Positions 54,357 to 64,000 of a stretch of 64,000 bases of DNA are shown here, piece after piece (within the stretch, counting starts at the first letter, position 1; each line of letters starts with the position of its first letter). Both the position numbers and the translations under genes were made by a program. The notes under the pieces are model-generated. The model ran no database searches. It was not told the DNA's origin and saw only the letters and a list, made by a program, of their open reading frames with translations. The stretch spans positions 234,091 through 298,090 of the forward strand of contig CAJNDS010002383.1 in assembly GCA_905221605.1 (NCBI GenBank). The letters are read 5' to 3'. This stretch comes from Symbiodinium natans (Eukaryota > Sar > Dinophyceae > Suessiales > Symbiodiniaceae).

Positions 54357-54925
54357 TTGAGTGCTTGATATCGGTGGCGGCCTCCGTGCCCACTCCAATT
54401 TCTTCTTTGATTCAATGCTTCAGGTCAGGAGGTTTCCTCCTGAACATCCTTAAGTACTCTGCCAAAGCAGATTCAGTATAGCAGGTAGTGAGACCTGGCA
54501 ATCTGGAGGAAGCGATCCTCCCGAAGTCCAAAAGGCCGGACTGTGAAATAACAAAGGCGGGTGAGACCCTCTATATCATCCTTGCCCGCCTTAATCACAT
54601 CAAACTCAGCTAGCGCACAGCTATAGCCTGCAACACAACACCGGGGCCAGCCGGCACTGCTGCAGTCGCGGGCGCAGGTGAGCCAGTAGGAAGCGGTCGT
54701 AGGGTGCCCAGCCAGCACAGCGCTATCGCAGCCCCGAGGGGCGGATGCATTCCACATACTCGAACATAGCTGTGCACAACAATCTTCAGCAGCCCCGAGG
54801 GGCGTGAAGTACAAACTAGCAAAGACTGCTGGAGCTCCCAAGGCGGATACAGAGTAGCCGACTTGCCGAGGATCCAAAGTGATCAGAGGTCCACATGCTG
54901 ATTCTGGCAGTGAGTGCAATGCAAA

Positions 54926-55942
<1,017 letters not shown>

Positions 55943-55959
55943 TAAGATTCTGGCCCAAG

Positions 55960-58900
55960 ATGAGGATTTTATTTCTCGTAGCCGTAGCGAGCTTTCTTGG
56001 GTGCCTGGGTCCCAAGTCCCAGGGTCCAGCCATGGATCAGAATCGAGGGTTTCGGGAAGTAGCGCCCCCCGATGAAGCTGAGCAGCATGCGCAGCGAAGT
56101 CAGCTAACCATGAACAAAACCGGCAAGCGAAGCTACCAAAGAGCTTGTAAAGTTGCCCTGGCGAAGGGAGCAGCACTTTACAAAGGCCGTCTTCTGACAG
56201 CTCAGGCTCTAGGAGCTCATGAAGGACAATTCGCGTCTCCTGCGAAAGCGGAGAAGCGATCTTTTCAACCGAACAGACAGATCCATCACAAATTTGACAT
56301 GGAAGTCCTTACTTGGAACGCAGGCTCAATTACAAGCCGAGTTTGGAACGAGACTCTGGCCCTTTTGGCAACAACAGAGTACAAGAACATCAAAATCGTC
56401 TTCCTGCAGGAATCGCATTGGCAGCAGGACCAGGTCTACAGCTCAGGCCCGTGGTCAGTCTTAACCTGTGGCTCAACAAGCAGACACAAGGCTGGCCTGG
56501 TTGTCTTGGTGCATAGCTCACTGGCTCCTCTTTCAGAAATTCGCAGCACTTCCATTGTTCCAGGGCATTTGCAGCACGTCATGATCCCGTGGCAGAGATC
56601 CAGGATACATCTCCTGAACCTGTATCAGCACGTCTGGGATTCAAAGCTTTCGAAGACGGAAAACAGAGGCAGGAGAAAGGACGTGATGACACAGCTCGAA
56701 AATCGAATACAGAGAGTCCCGCAACGTGATTTCTTGATTGTGGCTGGGGATTTCAATGCGCATGCGGTGACTGAACGTCCTCATATCGGACCAAGTGTGC
56801 CTCATCGAGTACGGTTTGCAAATGCGGATGTGAAGACGCTGCCCTCGCTCTGCAAATCCTGTGGACTCACTGCGCTGAACACATGGGCTTCTGGCCATCG
56901 CAGTACGTATACTAACAGTGATGGCACATATTCCTCGCAGATCGATTTTATGCTGGTCAGACTGCACGATGCTCGGAGGAGATCCAAGGAGGCCTACTCT
57001 GATAAGAACTTTCCTGTGGCTGCCTACAGAGATGGATCAAAACATTTTCCAGTGCGAGCTACTCTGTTCATTCCTCCTTACAGTCCTACGCCCAGCAGGC
57101 CACGGCCGTTTGATGCCACAGCCCTGGATGCGAGCTTTCGGCGGAAAGATGACAACTGGCATGCATACTCACATCGTCTGACGGAAGCAGTGGTGAGGAC
57201 AATGCAAGAGAGACCGTCTTGGCAAGAACTGGATGAAGTGATGGTTCGTGTATCAGCTGAGCACTATCCTCCTCCACGCAAGTCTCAGCCAGCAGCAGGT
57301 CCAATTCATCAGGAATATTGGAAGAAAGTGCGGCAAATCCAGGCGCACAAGCGGGCTGGAACCGAGCATAATCCAGACTGCCAGAAGCTTGTGGAGGACA
57401 TCAAAGAGGAGGCGCGGGCTTTCAAAAAACAGCAAAAACAAAGAAAGCTAGAGAAGCAAGAGCAGTTGCTTCTACAAGCCCAGGAAGATAAAAGGCAACA
57501 ATCCCACAAACTGGCTCATGCTCTCAGGAAACTTGCTCCGTGGCGCCCAGTGCAGAGAGTCAACCTAAGAGATCAAGCAGGTGAGCCGCTTGATACGGAG
57601 GCCTCGCTAAAAACTATGCGCGAATACTCGAATCAAATCTTCTCCAAAAGTCCTCCTTTGCACTCAGTTGCCGCTGTGCCCAGAACAGCGATCACCGCCT
57701 TGCAGGTATCCTCGCAAATCAAGACAGTGCCAGTGGGGAAAGCAGTCCCCAGCACCTCAGCCCCAGTATCAGCTTGGAAGAGTCTAGGTCCTGACGCCCA
57801 CGAACACATAGCAGGTCTAATCAACTCTGAGGTGTCCCAATCAGAAATTTCCCCTTATCTAAAGGACCCTCGAATTGCATGGATCCCCAAGCCGGGCAAG
57901 CCAGCCACCGCCATGCAAAACCTGAGGCCCATAGGAGTCATCAGCGTGCCAGGCAAAGTGCTAGCAGGCGCAGTGAAGACTCGCATTGCACCAGCACTGC
58001 AGGTGAGCTCACAGCTTCAGCCTCAATTTGCGTACATCAGGCAGAGGGGGGTGCGGGACGCCATCGCGAAAGCATGTCAGCACCTTGATTTCGCGCAGCA
58101 GCTCCGTCAAGAGCATCGCAGGGACCTGCACAAGTCCCAACGTGGAGCTAGGCAGGCTCAGCTGTCAGGGGCACTCACTATTTCGGTTGATCTGAGCAAA
58201 GCTTTTGATTCTGTTAATAGACATGAGCTGCTAGCTGCCTTGGATCGCCTGGGAACAGACCCTGTTACGAAAGAACTGGTAGTTCAACTACACAGTGAGA
58301 CCTCCTACAACATGGGCACAGGTGGACTAGAGATTCAAGTTCCCACTTCTTCAGGAATCAAACAAGGTTGTAAGCTAGCCCCGGCATTGTGGTCTGCGCT
58401 GACACTTCTAGTCATGAGCAGAATGGAGCAGAAATGGGGCCCAGATAGCAAGCAAGCTAGGGAAATCCTAACGGTCTTTGCAGACGATTTCCTGCTCCAG
58501 GAAACCTTCTCGAGCTTTCCTGAACTTCAGAAAGTCCTGCTCAGAATAGAGGCTCTCTTTCAGTCTCTTGAGGACGTGGGGCTGGAAGTCAATCCAGCGA
58601 AGTCCAAAGCCTTGCTAATGGTTCAGGGCACTCAGCAGTCCATCTTTCGCAAGAAGCACACGATGCGCAAAGAGAAGCAGTTGCACATCGTCCTTCCCTC
58701 AGGACATAAGATTCCGATTCATCACAAACTGACATATCTAGGGGTGCAGCTCAGCTATGGATCCTACAAAGACCAGACTGTTGACTATAGGATCGCCCAA
58801 GCTCAAGGCAAGTTTGAGCTACTTCGACACATCCTGTGCTCCACTAAGGCCTTGGAGGCTTCAAAGAAGTTGGAGATCTGGAGGGTCTATGTGGAATCCT

Positions 58901-60780
58901 CACTCTTGCATGGGCTTGTGGCCACTGGCGTCACCTCATCAGGTCTTCAGAAGCTTCAGAGTAAATACTCTAGGATGCTAAGATCCATCTTTAGGCAACA
59001 TCAGCACTACAGCCATATTGACACGAAGACTCTGTTCGAGCAATACAAGGTTCAGTCTCCTCAAGCAGTTTTGATCAGCCAGATGAAAAACTATCAAGAC
59101 GCACTAGATGCCTGTCAGAAGTCCAACCCGGATCAGAACATACAGAGGCATCTGGGACTTAGAGGTAGGATTGTTGCGCTGCAACTGGAGCTTCAGAGCA
59201 TGCATTTAGACTTGACTGAGGCAGATCAGGCGGTACCGTGCTCTCTGTGCGATCGGCAATTCTCCAGCGCTAAGGGTCTTCAGCAACATACTCTGGTGAA
59301 GCATGGAGGACAGCGCGCGAATCAGCTAGGCCCAAAATTTCAGGTCACTGTGCATAGCTGCAAAGGACTTCCGCAATGTGCGGCATGCAACAGGCAGTTG
59401 CGCACAATGCATCAACTTCGCAGACATGTGGAGTCAGGCATTTGCCCTCAGCTGCACGAGCTGAAAGAACGAGCCAAATCCTGTACGAGCTCAGAAAGCA
59501 TAGCAATGATCTATCAGTCTAGCGTGCAGGAACAACTTAAGAAGGATCCTGATCTTCTACTAAAAAAGAGACATGTCACTCAGCATCTATTAACGAACTG
59601 CAGTCTCTGTGGGCAATACATTGTTGGCCACAAAGGAGTGAAACAGCACATTCAGAAAGCTCATCCCGCTTTCTGGGCACAATCCTCGGCATCCATTCTT
59701 GCCAACATGCGAACACATAAGCGCCTCCTGCACAAAAAAGAGGAATGTAGGTATTGTCGCATTGTGGTAGATGCTCCAGTACGCCATGCAGAGCAATGTG
59801 TGGTTCTGCTTCAGACATACGCCATGAGTGCAGCTTGTGCCAAGCCTATGGAGCTGCCAGATCTCTTCAGTGCAGATCCTCCAATTAGCCAGGTGAGAGG
59901 AAGGGAGGCTTCCTCCCAGGAGGCTTCCTCCAGCAGCCGAGCTTCTTTGCTGACATACACTGCACGCGTCTCGGGTCGTTCAACCACTGCACCTCCCACA
60001 GCTTCCATGCAAGACGCTGCCTGGCGTCTAGCTTATCATAATCCGCATCAACTGTGCTATGCACACACGGTCGTTCATATCCTTATCTCTCTCTTGTCAG
60101 ACGGACTGTTCCCAGATCCTTCTTTAAATTCCGTCCTAACGGAAATAGGTTCCCTGAATGGCAGATCCTCTCATGCGGATGTTCGGAGGTTGCGACATCT
60201 TCGTCCGCTGCTAGCGGGATGGCGATTACGACCCAGGCAGGAGGATGCATCTCAATTTCTGTTGCATATCTCTCAGCGTATTCCAGATCTTTCATCAGAT
60301 AAATGGGAGGCGCGAGTTCATATCTCAGCACCGGAGGAACGCATAAGTGTTGAGGAAAAAGGTGGCTTGATTCTGTATCTACCCGAGCCGCCGGATGGAC
60401 TCTCGACTCTTCAGCAATCAGTAACACAATGGACGAACAGGGGTAGTGTGTTTGCCTTGCTTCCAGATACAAGACTCATTTGCTTACAAATTCAAAGATT
60501 TGATCAGCAAATCAAAACTTCCCGCCCACAAGCGCTGGACACAGTTCTTGAGATGCCAATGTTTCTAGATAACGGAACCTCAACAGAAGCAGTGTCCTTT
60601 AGCCTCTATGCATTCATTATCCATATCGGCGAAGACTGGAGCTCTGGACATTACCGAGCGGGGTTTTGGAGAGATGGAGTTGCGTACCTAGCTGATGATA
60701 GTGATCCGCCAAGATGCACCATGCTCCTCTCGGATCAAATATGCCGAGGATCGTACTTGGCCTTCTATGTAAGAGATTAG
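55960..60780 (+). CDS. Endonuclease/reverse transcriptase/zinc-finger/USP-like polyprotein, intact
   Basis: 1,606 aa from the first ATG after the microsatellite; M114 is an alternative start. Residues ~114-370 form an AP-type (EEP) endonuclease: TWNAGS, FLQESHW, GDFN (263-266), QIDFML, and SKHFPV (360-365), where the usual SDH is SKH. A Lys/Gln-rich coiled segment lies at ~477-520. The reverse transcriptase (~655-1,010) has LRPIG, DLSKAFDSV (744-752), SGIKQGCKLAP, FADD (840-843) and YLGVQL. Zinc fingers lie at 1,094-1,115 (C-x2-C-x12-H-x4-H), 1,140-1,162 and 1,214-1,235, with a fourth CRYC...HAEQC. Residues ~1,350-1,606 resemble a ubiquitin-specific protease: NPHQLCYAHTVVHIL with Cys1366, QEDASQFLLHI, LICLQIQRF, SGHYRAGFW with His1564, YLADDS with Asp1579. 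It copies the element by target-primed reverse transcription. The deubiquitinase role is predicted from motifs. Confidence 0.9.
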   Translation: MRILFLVAVASFLGCLGPKSQGPAMDQNRGFREVAPPDEAEQHAQRSQLTMNKTGKRSYQRACKVALAKGAALYKGRLLTAQALGAHEGQFASPAKAEKRSFQPNRQIHHKFDMEVLTWNAGSITSRVWNETLALLATTEYKNIKIVFLQESHWQQDQVYSSGPWSVLTCGSTSRHKAGLVVLVHSSLAPLSEIRSTSIVPGHLQHVMIPWQRSRIHLLNLYQHVWDSKLSKTENRGRRKDVMTQLENRIQRVPQRDFLIVAGDFNAHAVTERPHIGPSVPHRVRFANADVKTLPSLCKSCGLTALNTWASGHRSTYTNSDGTYSSQIDFMLVRLHDARRRSKEAYSDKNFPVAAYRDGSKHFPVRATLFIPPYSPTPSRPRPFDATALDASFRRKDDNWHAYSHRLTEAVVRTMQERPSWQELDEVMVRVSAEHYPPPRKSQPAAGPIHQEYWKKVRQIQAHKRAGTEHNPDCQKLVEDIKEEARAFKKQQKQRKLEKQEQLLLQAQEDKRQQSHKLAHALRKLAPWRPVQRVNLRDQAGEPLDTEASLKTMREYSNQIFSKSPPLHSVAAVPRTAITALQVSSQIKTVPVGKAVPSTSAPVSAWKSLGPDAHEHIAGLINSEVSQSEISPYLKDPRIAWIPKPGKPATAMQNLRPIGVISVPGKVLAGAVKTRIAPALQVSSQLQPQFAYIRQRGVRDAIAKACQHLDFAQQLRQEHRRDLHKSQRGARQAQLSGALTISVDLSKAFDSVNRHELLAALDRLGTDPVTKELVVQLHSETSYNMGTGGLEIQVPTSSGIKQGCKLAPALWSALTLLVMSRMEQKWGPDSKQAREILTVFADDFLLQETFSSFPELQKVLLRIEALFQSLEDVGLEVNPAKSKALLMVQGTQQSIFRKKHTMRKEKQLHIVLPSGHKIPIHHKLTYLGVQLSYGSYKDQTVDYRIAQAQGKFELLRHILCSTKALEASKKLEIWRVYVESSLLHGLVATGVTSSGLQKLQSKYSRMLRSIFRQHQHYSHIDTKTLFEQYKVQSPQAVLISQMKNYQDALDACQKSNPDQNIQRHLGLRGRIVALQLELQSMHLDLTEADQAVPCSLCDRQFSSAKGLQQHTLVKHGGQRANQLGPKFQVTVHSCKGLPQCAACNRQLRTMHQLRRHVESGICPQLHELKERAKSCTSSESIAMIYQSSVQEQLKKDPDLLLKKRHVTQHLLTNCSLCGQYIVGHKGVKQHIQKAHPAFWAQSSASILANMRTHKRLLHKKEECRYCRIVVDAPVRHAEQCVVLLQTYAMSAACAKPMELPDLFSADPPISQVRGREASSQEASSSSRASLLTYTARVSGRSTTAPPTASMQDAAWRLAYHNPHQLCYAHTVVHILISLLSDGLFPDPSLNSVLTEIGSLNGRSSHADVRRLRHLRPLLAGWRLRPRQEDASQFLLHISQRIPDLSSDKWEARVHISAPEERISVEEKGGLILYLPEPPDGLSTLQQSVTQWTNRGSVFALLPDTRLICLQIQRFDQQIKTSRPQALDTVLEMPMFLDNGTSTEAVSFSLYAFIIHIGEDWSSGHYRAGFWRDGVAYLADDSDPPRCTMLLSDQICRGSYLAFYVRD

Positions 60781-60796
60781 ATTCAGCCAGGCAGCC

Positions 60797-60925
60797 ATGA
60801 GGCAGGCCTTTGCCCAATTGTCAGCACCCGCCAAGTCCAAGCACGCATGCGGAGGTTTCCTCCGGAGGCATCCTCCGCAGCAGTGTTCTTTCTTAAAGAA
60901 GACCTATCTTCCTGCTGTTGCTTAA
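60797..60925 (+). pseudogene. Truncated remnant of the basic cargo ORF in copy 2
   Basis: MRQAFAQLSAPAKSK matches the start of the copy 1 ORF at 48,672. Coding similarity stops at CGCATGC directly before the double GGAGG palindrome (60,851-60,876), through which the frame reads to an early stop. It marks the breakpoint at which the cargo of copy 1 is missing here. Confidence 0.75.
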
Positions 60926-61014
60926 GGCAACTAGGCATGAATGCTGCCCTGCGCGCAATAAAGCCATGATCTCGTGCTAAAAAGTACAGTCTCTTGCATG
61001 AACCTTCACATGCG

Positions 61015-61040
61015 GAGGTTTCCTCCGGAGGCTTCCTCCC
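61015..61040. repeat. Double GGAGG palindrome in copy 2 tail
   Basis: GGAGGTTTCCTCC followed directly by GGAGGCTTCCTCC. Preceded by CATGC as at 60,846-60,850, so the two palindrome units in copy 2 share a left junction. Confidence 0.9.
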
Positions 61041-61209
61041 CGGTAGTGTTTCTTACAGTAGACCGTTCTGCCTGCTGTAGCGTAAGGCCAAGCTTACCCA
61101 TTTTTGTCCCTGAACCTGAAGCATCTGTAAGAGCCCTGTGCGCATTTCCTTTGACCCCAGCAAAATTCCCCCCCGAACATGTGAGGCCTCCTCAAGGACG
61201 GTGGGTTCA

Positions 61210-61691
61210 ACTTAGAGTCACTTTTTCGGATGCAACCTGCCTTGTCGCAGCGCTGGCCCCGAGAGCCGTGCAAGGTGTCCCAGGTCAGGTGCTTCCCTCT
61301 TCGCAAAGTACTCGTACCTATGTGAGACCTCCTCCAGCCTGGTGGGTTAAGTTCGGCCAGTTGGGGTCACATTTTCTCGACCAGGTATGAAATTTTGCCC
61401 TGTCGCAGCGCTGGCCCCAGGAGCCGCGCAAGGCGTCCCAGGTCAGGCTTCGCAAACTCAGCTTCCCTGCATCCAATTTGGGCATCCTACTTGGAATGTG
61501 CAAGTTGATTCATTGCATCAGATTAGGAGGTTTCCTCCTTAATATCCTTAACCCCACATTTTCTCGACCAGGTGTGAAATTTTGCCCTGTCGCAGCGCTG
61601 GCCCCAGGAGCCGCGCAAGGCGTCCCAGGTCAGGCTTCGCAAACTCAGCTTCCCTGCATCCAATTTGGGCATCCTACTTGGAACGTGCAAG
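61210..61691 (+). repeat. Tail subrepeats in copy 2
   Basis: A ~137-bp unit (ACATTTTCTCGACCAGG, TTTTGCCCTGTCGCAGCGCT to GGAACGTGCAAG) occurs at 61,368-61,504 and 61,555-61,691, offset 187 bp, with a diverged third copy of its centre at 61,239-61,330. Copy 1 has one (54,030-54,160). Confidence 0.85.
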
Positions 61692-61704
61692 GCCGCCTTG
61701 GTGC

Positions 61705-61889
61705 GCTCTGCCTACGGCCCTCTGCCAGTTGTTTAGCGTTACCTGTGTGAGACGTCACTAGACGGGAACGCTGAGTGTCGGCCTCACCAGAGGTACGGCT
61801 CGCTAAACAGCTGGTGCGTGGGTGCTGGACGCAGTGACTCACAGTAGGGTGTCGGGGTAGCCGCGCTTACTTTTCACTCTTTTGCAGTG
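61705..61889 (+). ncRNA. Conserved structured tail segment, copy 2
   Basis: Identical to 54,172-54,356. Stem arms at 61,725-61,738 and 61,801-61,814. Confidence 0.5.
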
Positions 61890-62457
61890 CTGAGTACTTG
61901 ATATCGGAGGCTGCCTCCGTGCGAACTTCATTTCTTCATCGATTCGCTGCATCAGACCAGGAGATGTCCTCTTGATTTCCTCAAGTACTCTGCCAAATCA
62001 GATTCAGTATAGCAGGTAGTGAGACCTGGCAATCTGGAGGAAGCGATCCTCTCGAAGTCCAAAAGGCCGGACTGTGAAATAAAAAAGGCGGGTGAGACCT
62101 TCTATATCACACTTGCCCGCCTTAATCACACCAAACTCAGCTAGCGCACAGCTATAGCCTGCAACACAACATCGGGGCCAGCCGGCACTGCAGCAGTCGC
62201 GGGTGCAGGTGAGCCAGTAGGAAGCGGTCGTAGGGTGCCCAGCCAGCACAGCGCTATCGCAGCCCTGAGGGGCGGATGCATTCCACATACTCGAACATAG
62301 CTGTGCACAACAATCCTTTCAGCAGCCCTGAGGGGCGTGAAGTACGAACTAGCAAAGACTGCTGGAGCTCCCAAGGCGGATACAGAGTAGCCGACGTGCC
62401 GAGGATCCAAAGTGATCAGAGGTCCACATGCTGATTCTGGCAGTGAGTGCAATGCAA

Positions 62458-62471
62458 AATGTTGTTGTTGC

Positions 62472-62535
<64 letters not shown>

Positions 62536-62720
62536 GTTGTTGTTGTTGCTGCTGCTGCTGGTGTTGTTGTTGGTGGTGGTGGTTGTGATGATGATGTTAA
62601 TACTGTTGTTATCGGGTTGTTGTTCTTGTTCTTGTACCCGCTGTCGCCGTTGTCATTGTTGTCGTCGTTGTCGTCGTCGTCGTCGGTGTTTCTGGTGGTG
62701 GCGGTGTTGGTCGTGTTGTT
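62458..62720 (+). repeat. TTG/CTG/GGT microsatellite after copy 2
   Basis: GTTGCT, GCT, GGT and GTC units grading into unique sequence. It starts at the same base of the tail (after GTGCAATGCAAAATG) as the array after copy 1. Confidence 0.9.
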
Positions 62721-62749
62721 GCTTGTTTTTGGACTCCCCCCCCCCTTTC

Positions 62750-63590
62750 TGCGCCCATGCCTTAGTTCTTGTTGCTTTGGGGCGTGGCCGGATGCTGGCG
62801 ACAGCCCTATGAAACTTCTGCCCAGGCCTCTGCCAGGCTGCATCATCTGATTTTGCATCCTTTGCTTCTGAAAGGCCCTCAAAGGCTGGTGAATTTCTTG
62901 AAAGGCGCTTTCCCATCTTGGGCTGCTACATCATGCCGTCTCCTCGTTGGCCGCCCTGCATTCCTTGCCTCACCACAAAGGAAAAGAGCAACACAAACCC
63001 CACCCTAAGCCAGGCATTCTCGCGCCGTAGCTCGGTCACCAAGGCTGCGACATGCATCCTTGCGCCTGAAGGTTTGCGCAGGCGGTGCTTTGGGGGGTTC
63101 TGGTATTGCCGCAGGGCTTCTGGTACTCCAGCTACGTGGCAGGGCCTGTTGCAGGAAGCCTTGTGGTAGTTGGTTGGCGGGCATCTGGGCGGCACTTCCC
63201 AGCTCCCAGGATGGACACCATGAAAAACAGAGAGAGCCATCTCCCAAGCCGCGCGCCATCATCGGAACCACTTGTCCGAAGTTTGGCACTGCACCCATTC
63301 CAGCCTGACGCTCTTCAGCATGCAGGGTGAGTGCGATCAATTGCGTGGGGTTGTTGCACCATTGCAGACGGCTACAGACACTCTGCCCAAGTAGCGGACC
63401 ACCACGTTGCCCTGTGAGCCCAAGGCGCCCGGCCTGCTAACAGACCACGTTCCTGGACAACGTACTGTTGAAACTCCAACTGAGCCCTTGGCACGGCGAC
63501 GACCTGGCCACCCAGCATGTTTTGCGGCACAAAGCCCATCTGCTGCCTCGTGTGCAATAGTGCACGGATCTGCGCCGCGCTTTGCAAGCT
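62750..63590 (-). CDS. Possible host exons, Gln-rich/coiled-coil gene
   Basis: Three protein-like minus-strand stretches: RALLHTRQQMGFVPQNMLGG with LEFQQYVVQER (~63,440-63,590); HVAALVTELRRENAWLR (~63,007-63,060), a leucine-zipper-like helix; and FQKQRMQNQMMQPGRGLGRS (~62,820-62,880). They may be exons of one gene. Splice sites were not resolved and no family is recognised. Confidence 0.3.
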
Positions 63591-64000
63591 TGCTGAAAAA
63601 TTGCAAGACCCCTAAAACCCTAAACCCTAAACACTAAACCCTAAACTATAAACCCTAAAGAAGTGATCGCAAGATATCGTAAGCGCGAGTCGTTTTTTGT
63701 TCAAAGCTGGGGTGGCGGCTGTGGTTGGTTTCCTCGCTGCAACTGCATTTGTGACGGGTCCTGCCTGGCCGCAAGACATGTCTGTGGATTCTAGGCTTAT
63801 ACCCAAGATTCCCAACATGAACATCATCAATGGGCCAAACATGTCAGCATTGCATACCCTGCGGGTTACTTCCTCGACCGCCCTGCAGAACTGCTTTCAG
63901 GTGTTGGCCGCAACAGCCGAGCAACACACAAGCATGGCAAGCATCTCAAGAGTCCCCTGAGTAGGGCGCCCCTTGCGGCCCTTCCGGCCCGAGCATCTGA
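63591..64000. other. Telomeric tract and unassigned sequence
   Basis: CCCTAAA-type units with variants at 63,609-63,659. The plus-strand frame at 63,697-63,960 (87 aa, hydrophobic N-terminus like a signal peptide) has no family match and may be chance. Confidence 0.4.

Larger units (their letters stand above)
43820..54925 (+). mobile_element. Non-LTR retrotransposon copy 1, ~11.1 kb with cargo genes
   Basis: The 5' end (AAGATTCTGGCCCAAGATGA) and 3' end (CAGTGAGTGCAATGCAAAAT) match those of copy 2, and both ends touch TTG-rich microsatellite. Between them lie the endonuclease/RT frame (43,836-48,655), a basic ORF, a coiled-coil ORF, an ADP-ribosyltransferase/Tpt1-like ORF, a helical ORF, a small ORF and a ~950-bp tail (53,969-54,925) shared with copy 2. 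Frameshifts in at least three frames indicate that this copy is decayed. That the 48.7-53.9 kb genes belong to the element is inferred from their position between its conserved ends, same-strand order and shared palindromes. Confidence 0.75.
55943..62460 (+). mobile_element. Non-LTR retrotransposon copy 2, ~6.5 kb, cargo-less
   Basis: Head-to-tail with copy 1. It shares the 5' start, the whole polymerase frame (a few dozen substitutions by eye), the first ~50 bases of the basic ORF and the final ~950 bp of tail. Between 60,847 and 61,507 it has palindrome-headed repeats and extra tail subrepeats instead of the ~5 kb of cargo present in copy 1. The 3' end runs into TTG/CTG microsatellite at 62,458. 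Confidence 0.8.

Noticed and set aside
54473-54919. 148-aa antisense frame in the retroelement tail
   Set aside because: The matching region of copy 2 (62,004-62,452) has an indel that splits the frame, so it is not conserved as protein.

Overview
The window looks like nuclear DNA from a dinoflagellate, most likely a Symbiodiniaceae-type alga. No species can be named. The grounds are: many interstitial plant-type telomere tracts (TTTAGGG/CCCTAAA) in both orientations; a few short host exons whose reading frames close only if introns use GC-AG as well as GT-AG splice sites, often with AG|G acceptors; small terminal-inverted-repeat elements, two of which sit inside coding sequence and behave like introner elements; and very low gene density. 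No ribosomal RNA, tRNA, spliced-leader gene or prokaryotic operon was seen.

Layout. Positions 1-43,700 are mostly non-coding, carrying telomeric tracts, microsatellites, short inverted-repeat elements and scattered minus-strand exons. The best host models are a three-exon coiled-coil gene at 14,992-15,466, a two-exon fragment at 36,591-37,588 and a cysteine-rich exon at 1,048-1,203 split by an inserted element. A diverged GIY-YIG homing-endonuclease-like fragment lies in an AT-rich island at 6.4-7.6 kb. Weaker exon candidates (19.8, 26.1, 26.9, 28.4, 30.3, 33.4, 62.8-63.6 kb) are also on the minus strand, as expected for unidirectional dinoflagellate gene blocks.

Positions 43.7-62.5 kb hold a head-to-tail pair of plus-strand non-LTR retrotransposons, each starting and ending in TTG/CTG-rich microsatellite. 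The main protein (1,606 aa, intact in copy 2) joins an AP-type endonuclease, a reverse transcriptase, four zinc knuckles or fingers and a C-terminal domain with the Cys, His and Asp boxes of a ubiquitin-specific protease. Copy 1 has the same frame broken by one missing base. Copy 1 is about 11 kb because it carries at least five more reading frames after the polymerase: a basic RG-rich protein, a coiled-coil protein, a fused ADP-ribosyltransferase-like plus Tpt1/KptA-like RNA 2'-phosphotransferase, a helical protein and a small protein. These are punctuated by GGAGG(T/C)TTCCTCC palindromes. Copy 2 lacks nearly all of this cargo, and its breakpoint falls on such a palindrome. Both copies share a 3' tail with a perfectly conserved 185-nt block that can fold into a long nested hairpin.

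The least ordinary content is this composite retroelement, which combines DNA nicking and reverse transcription with a predicted deubiquitinase and a predicted NAD-dependent RNA-end or ADP-ribose module.
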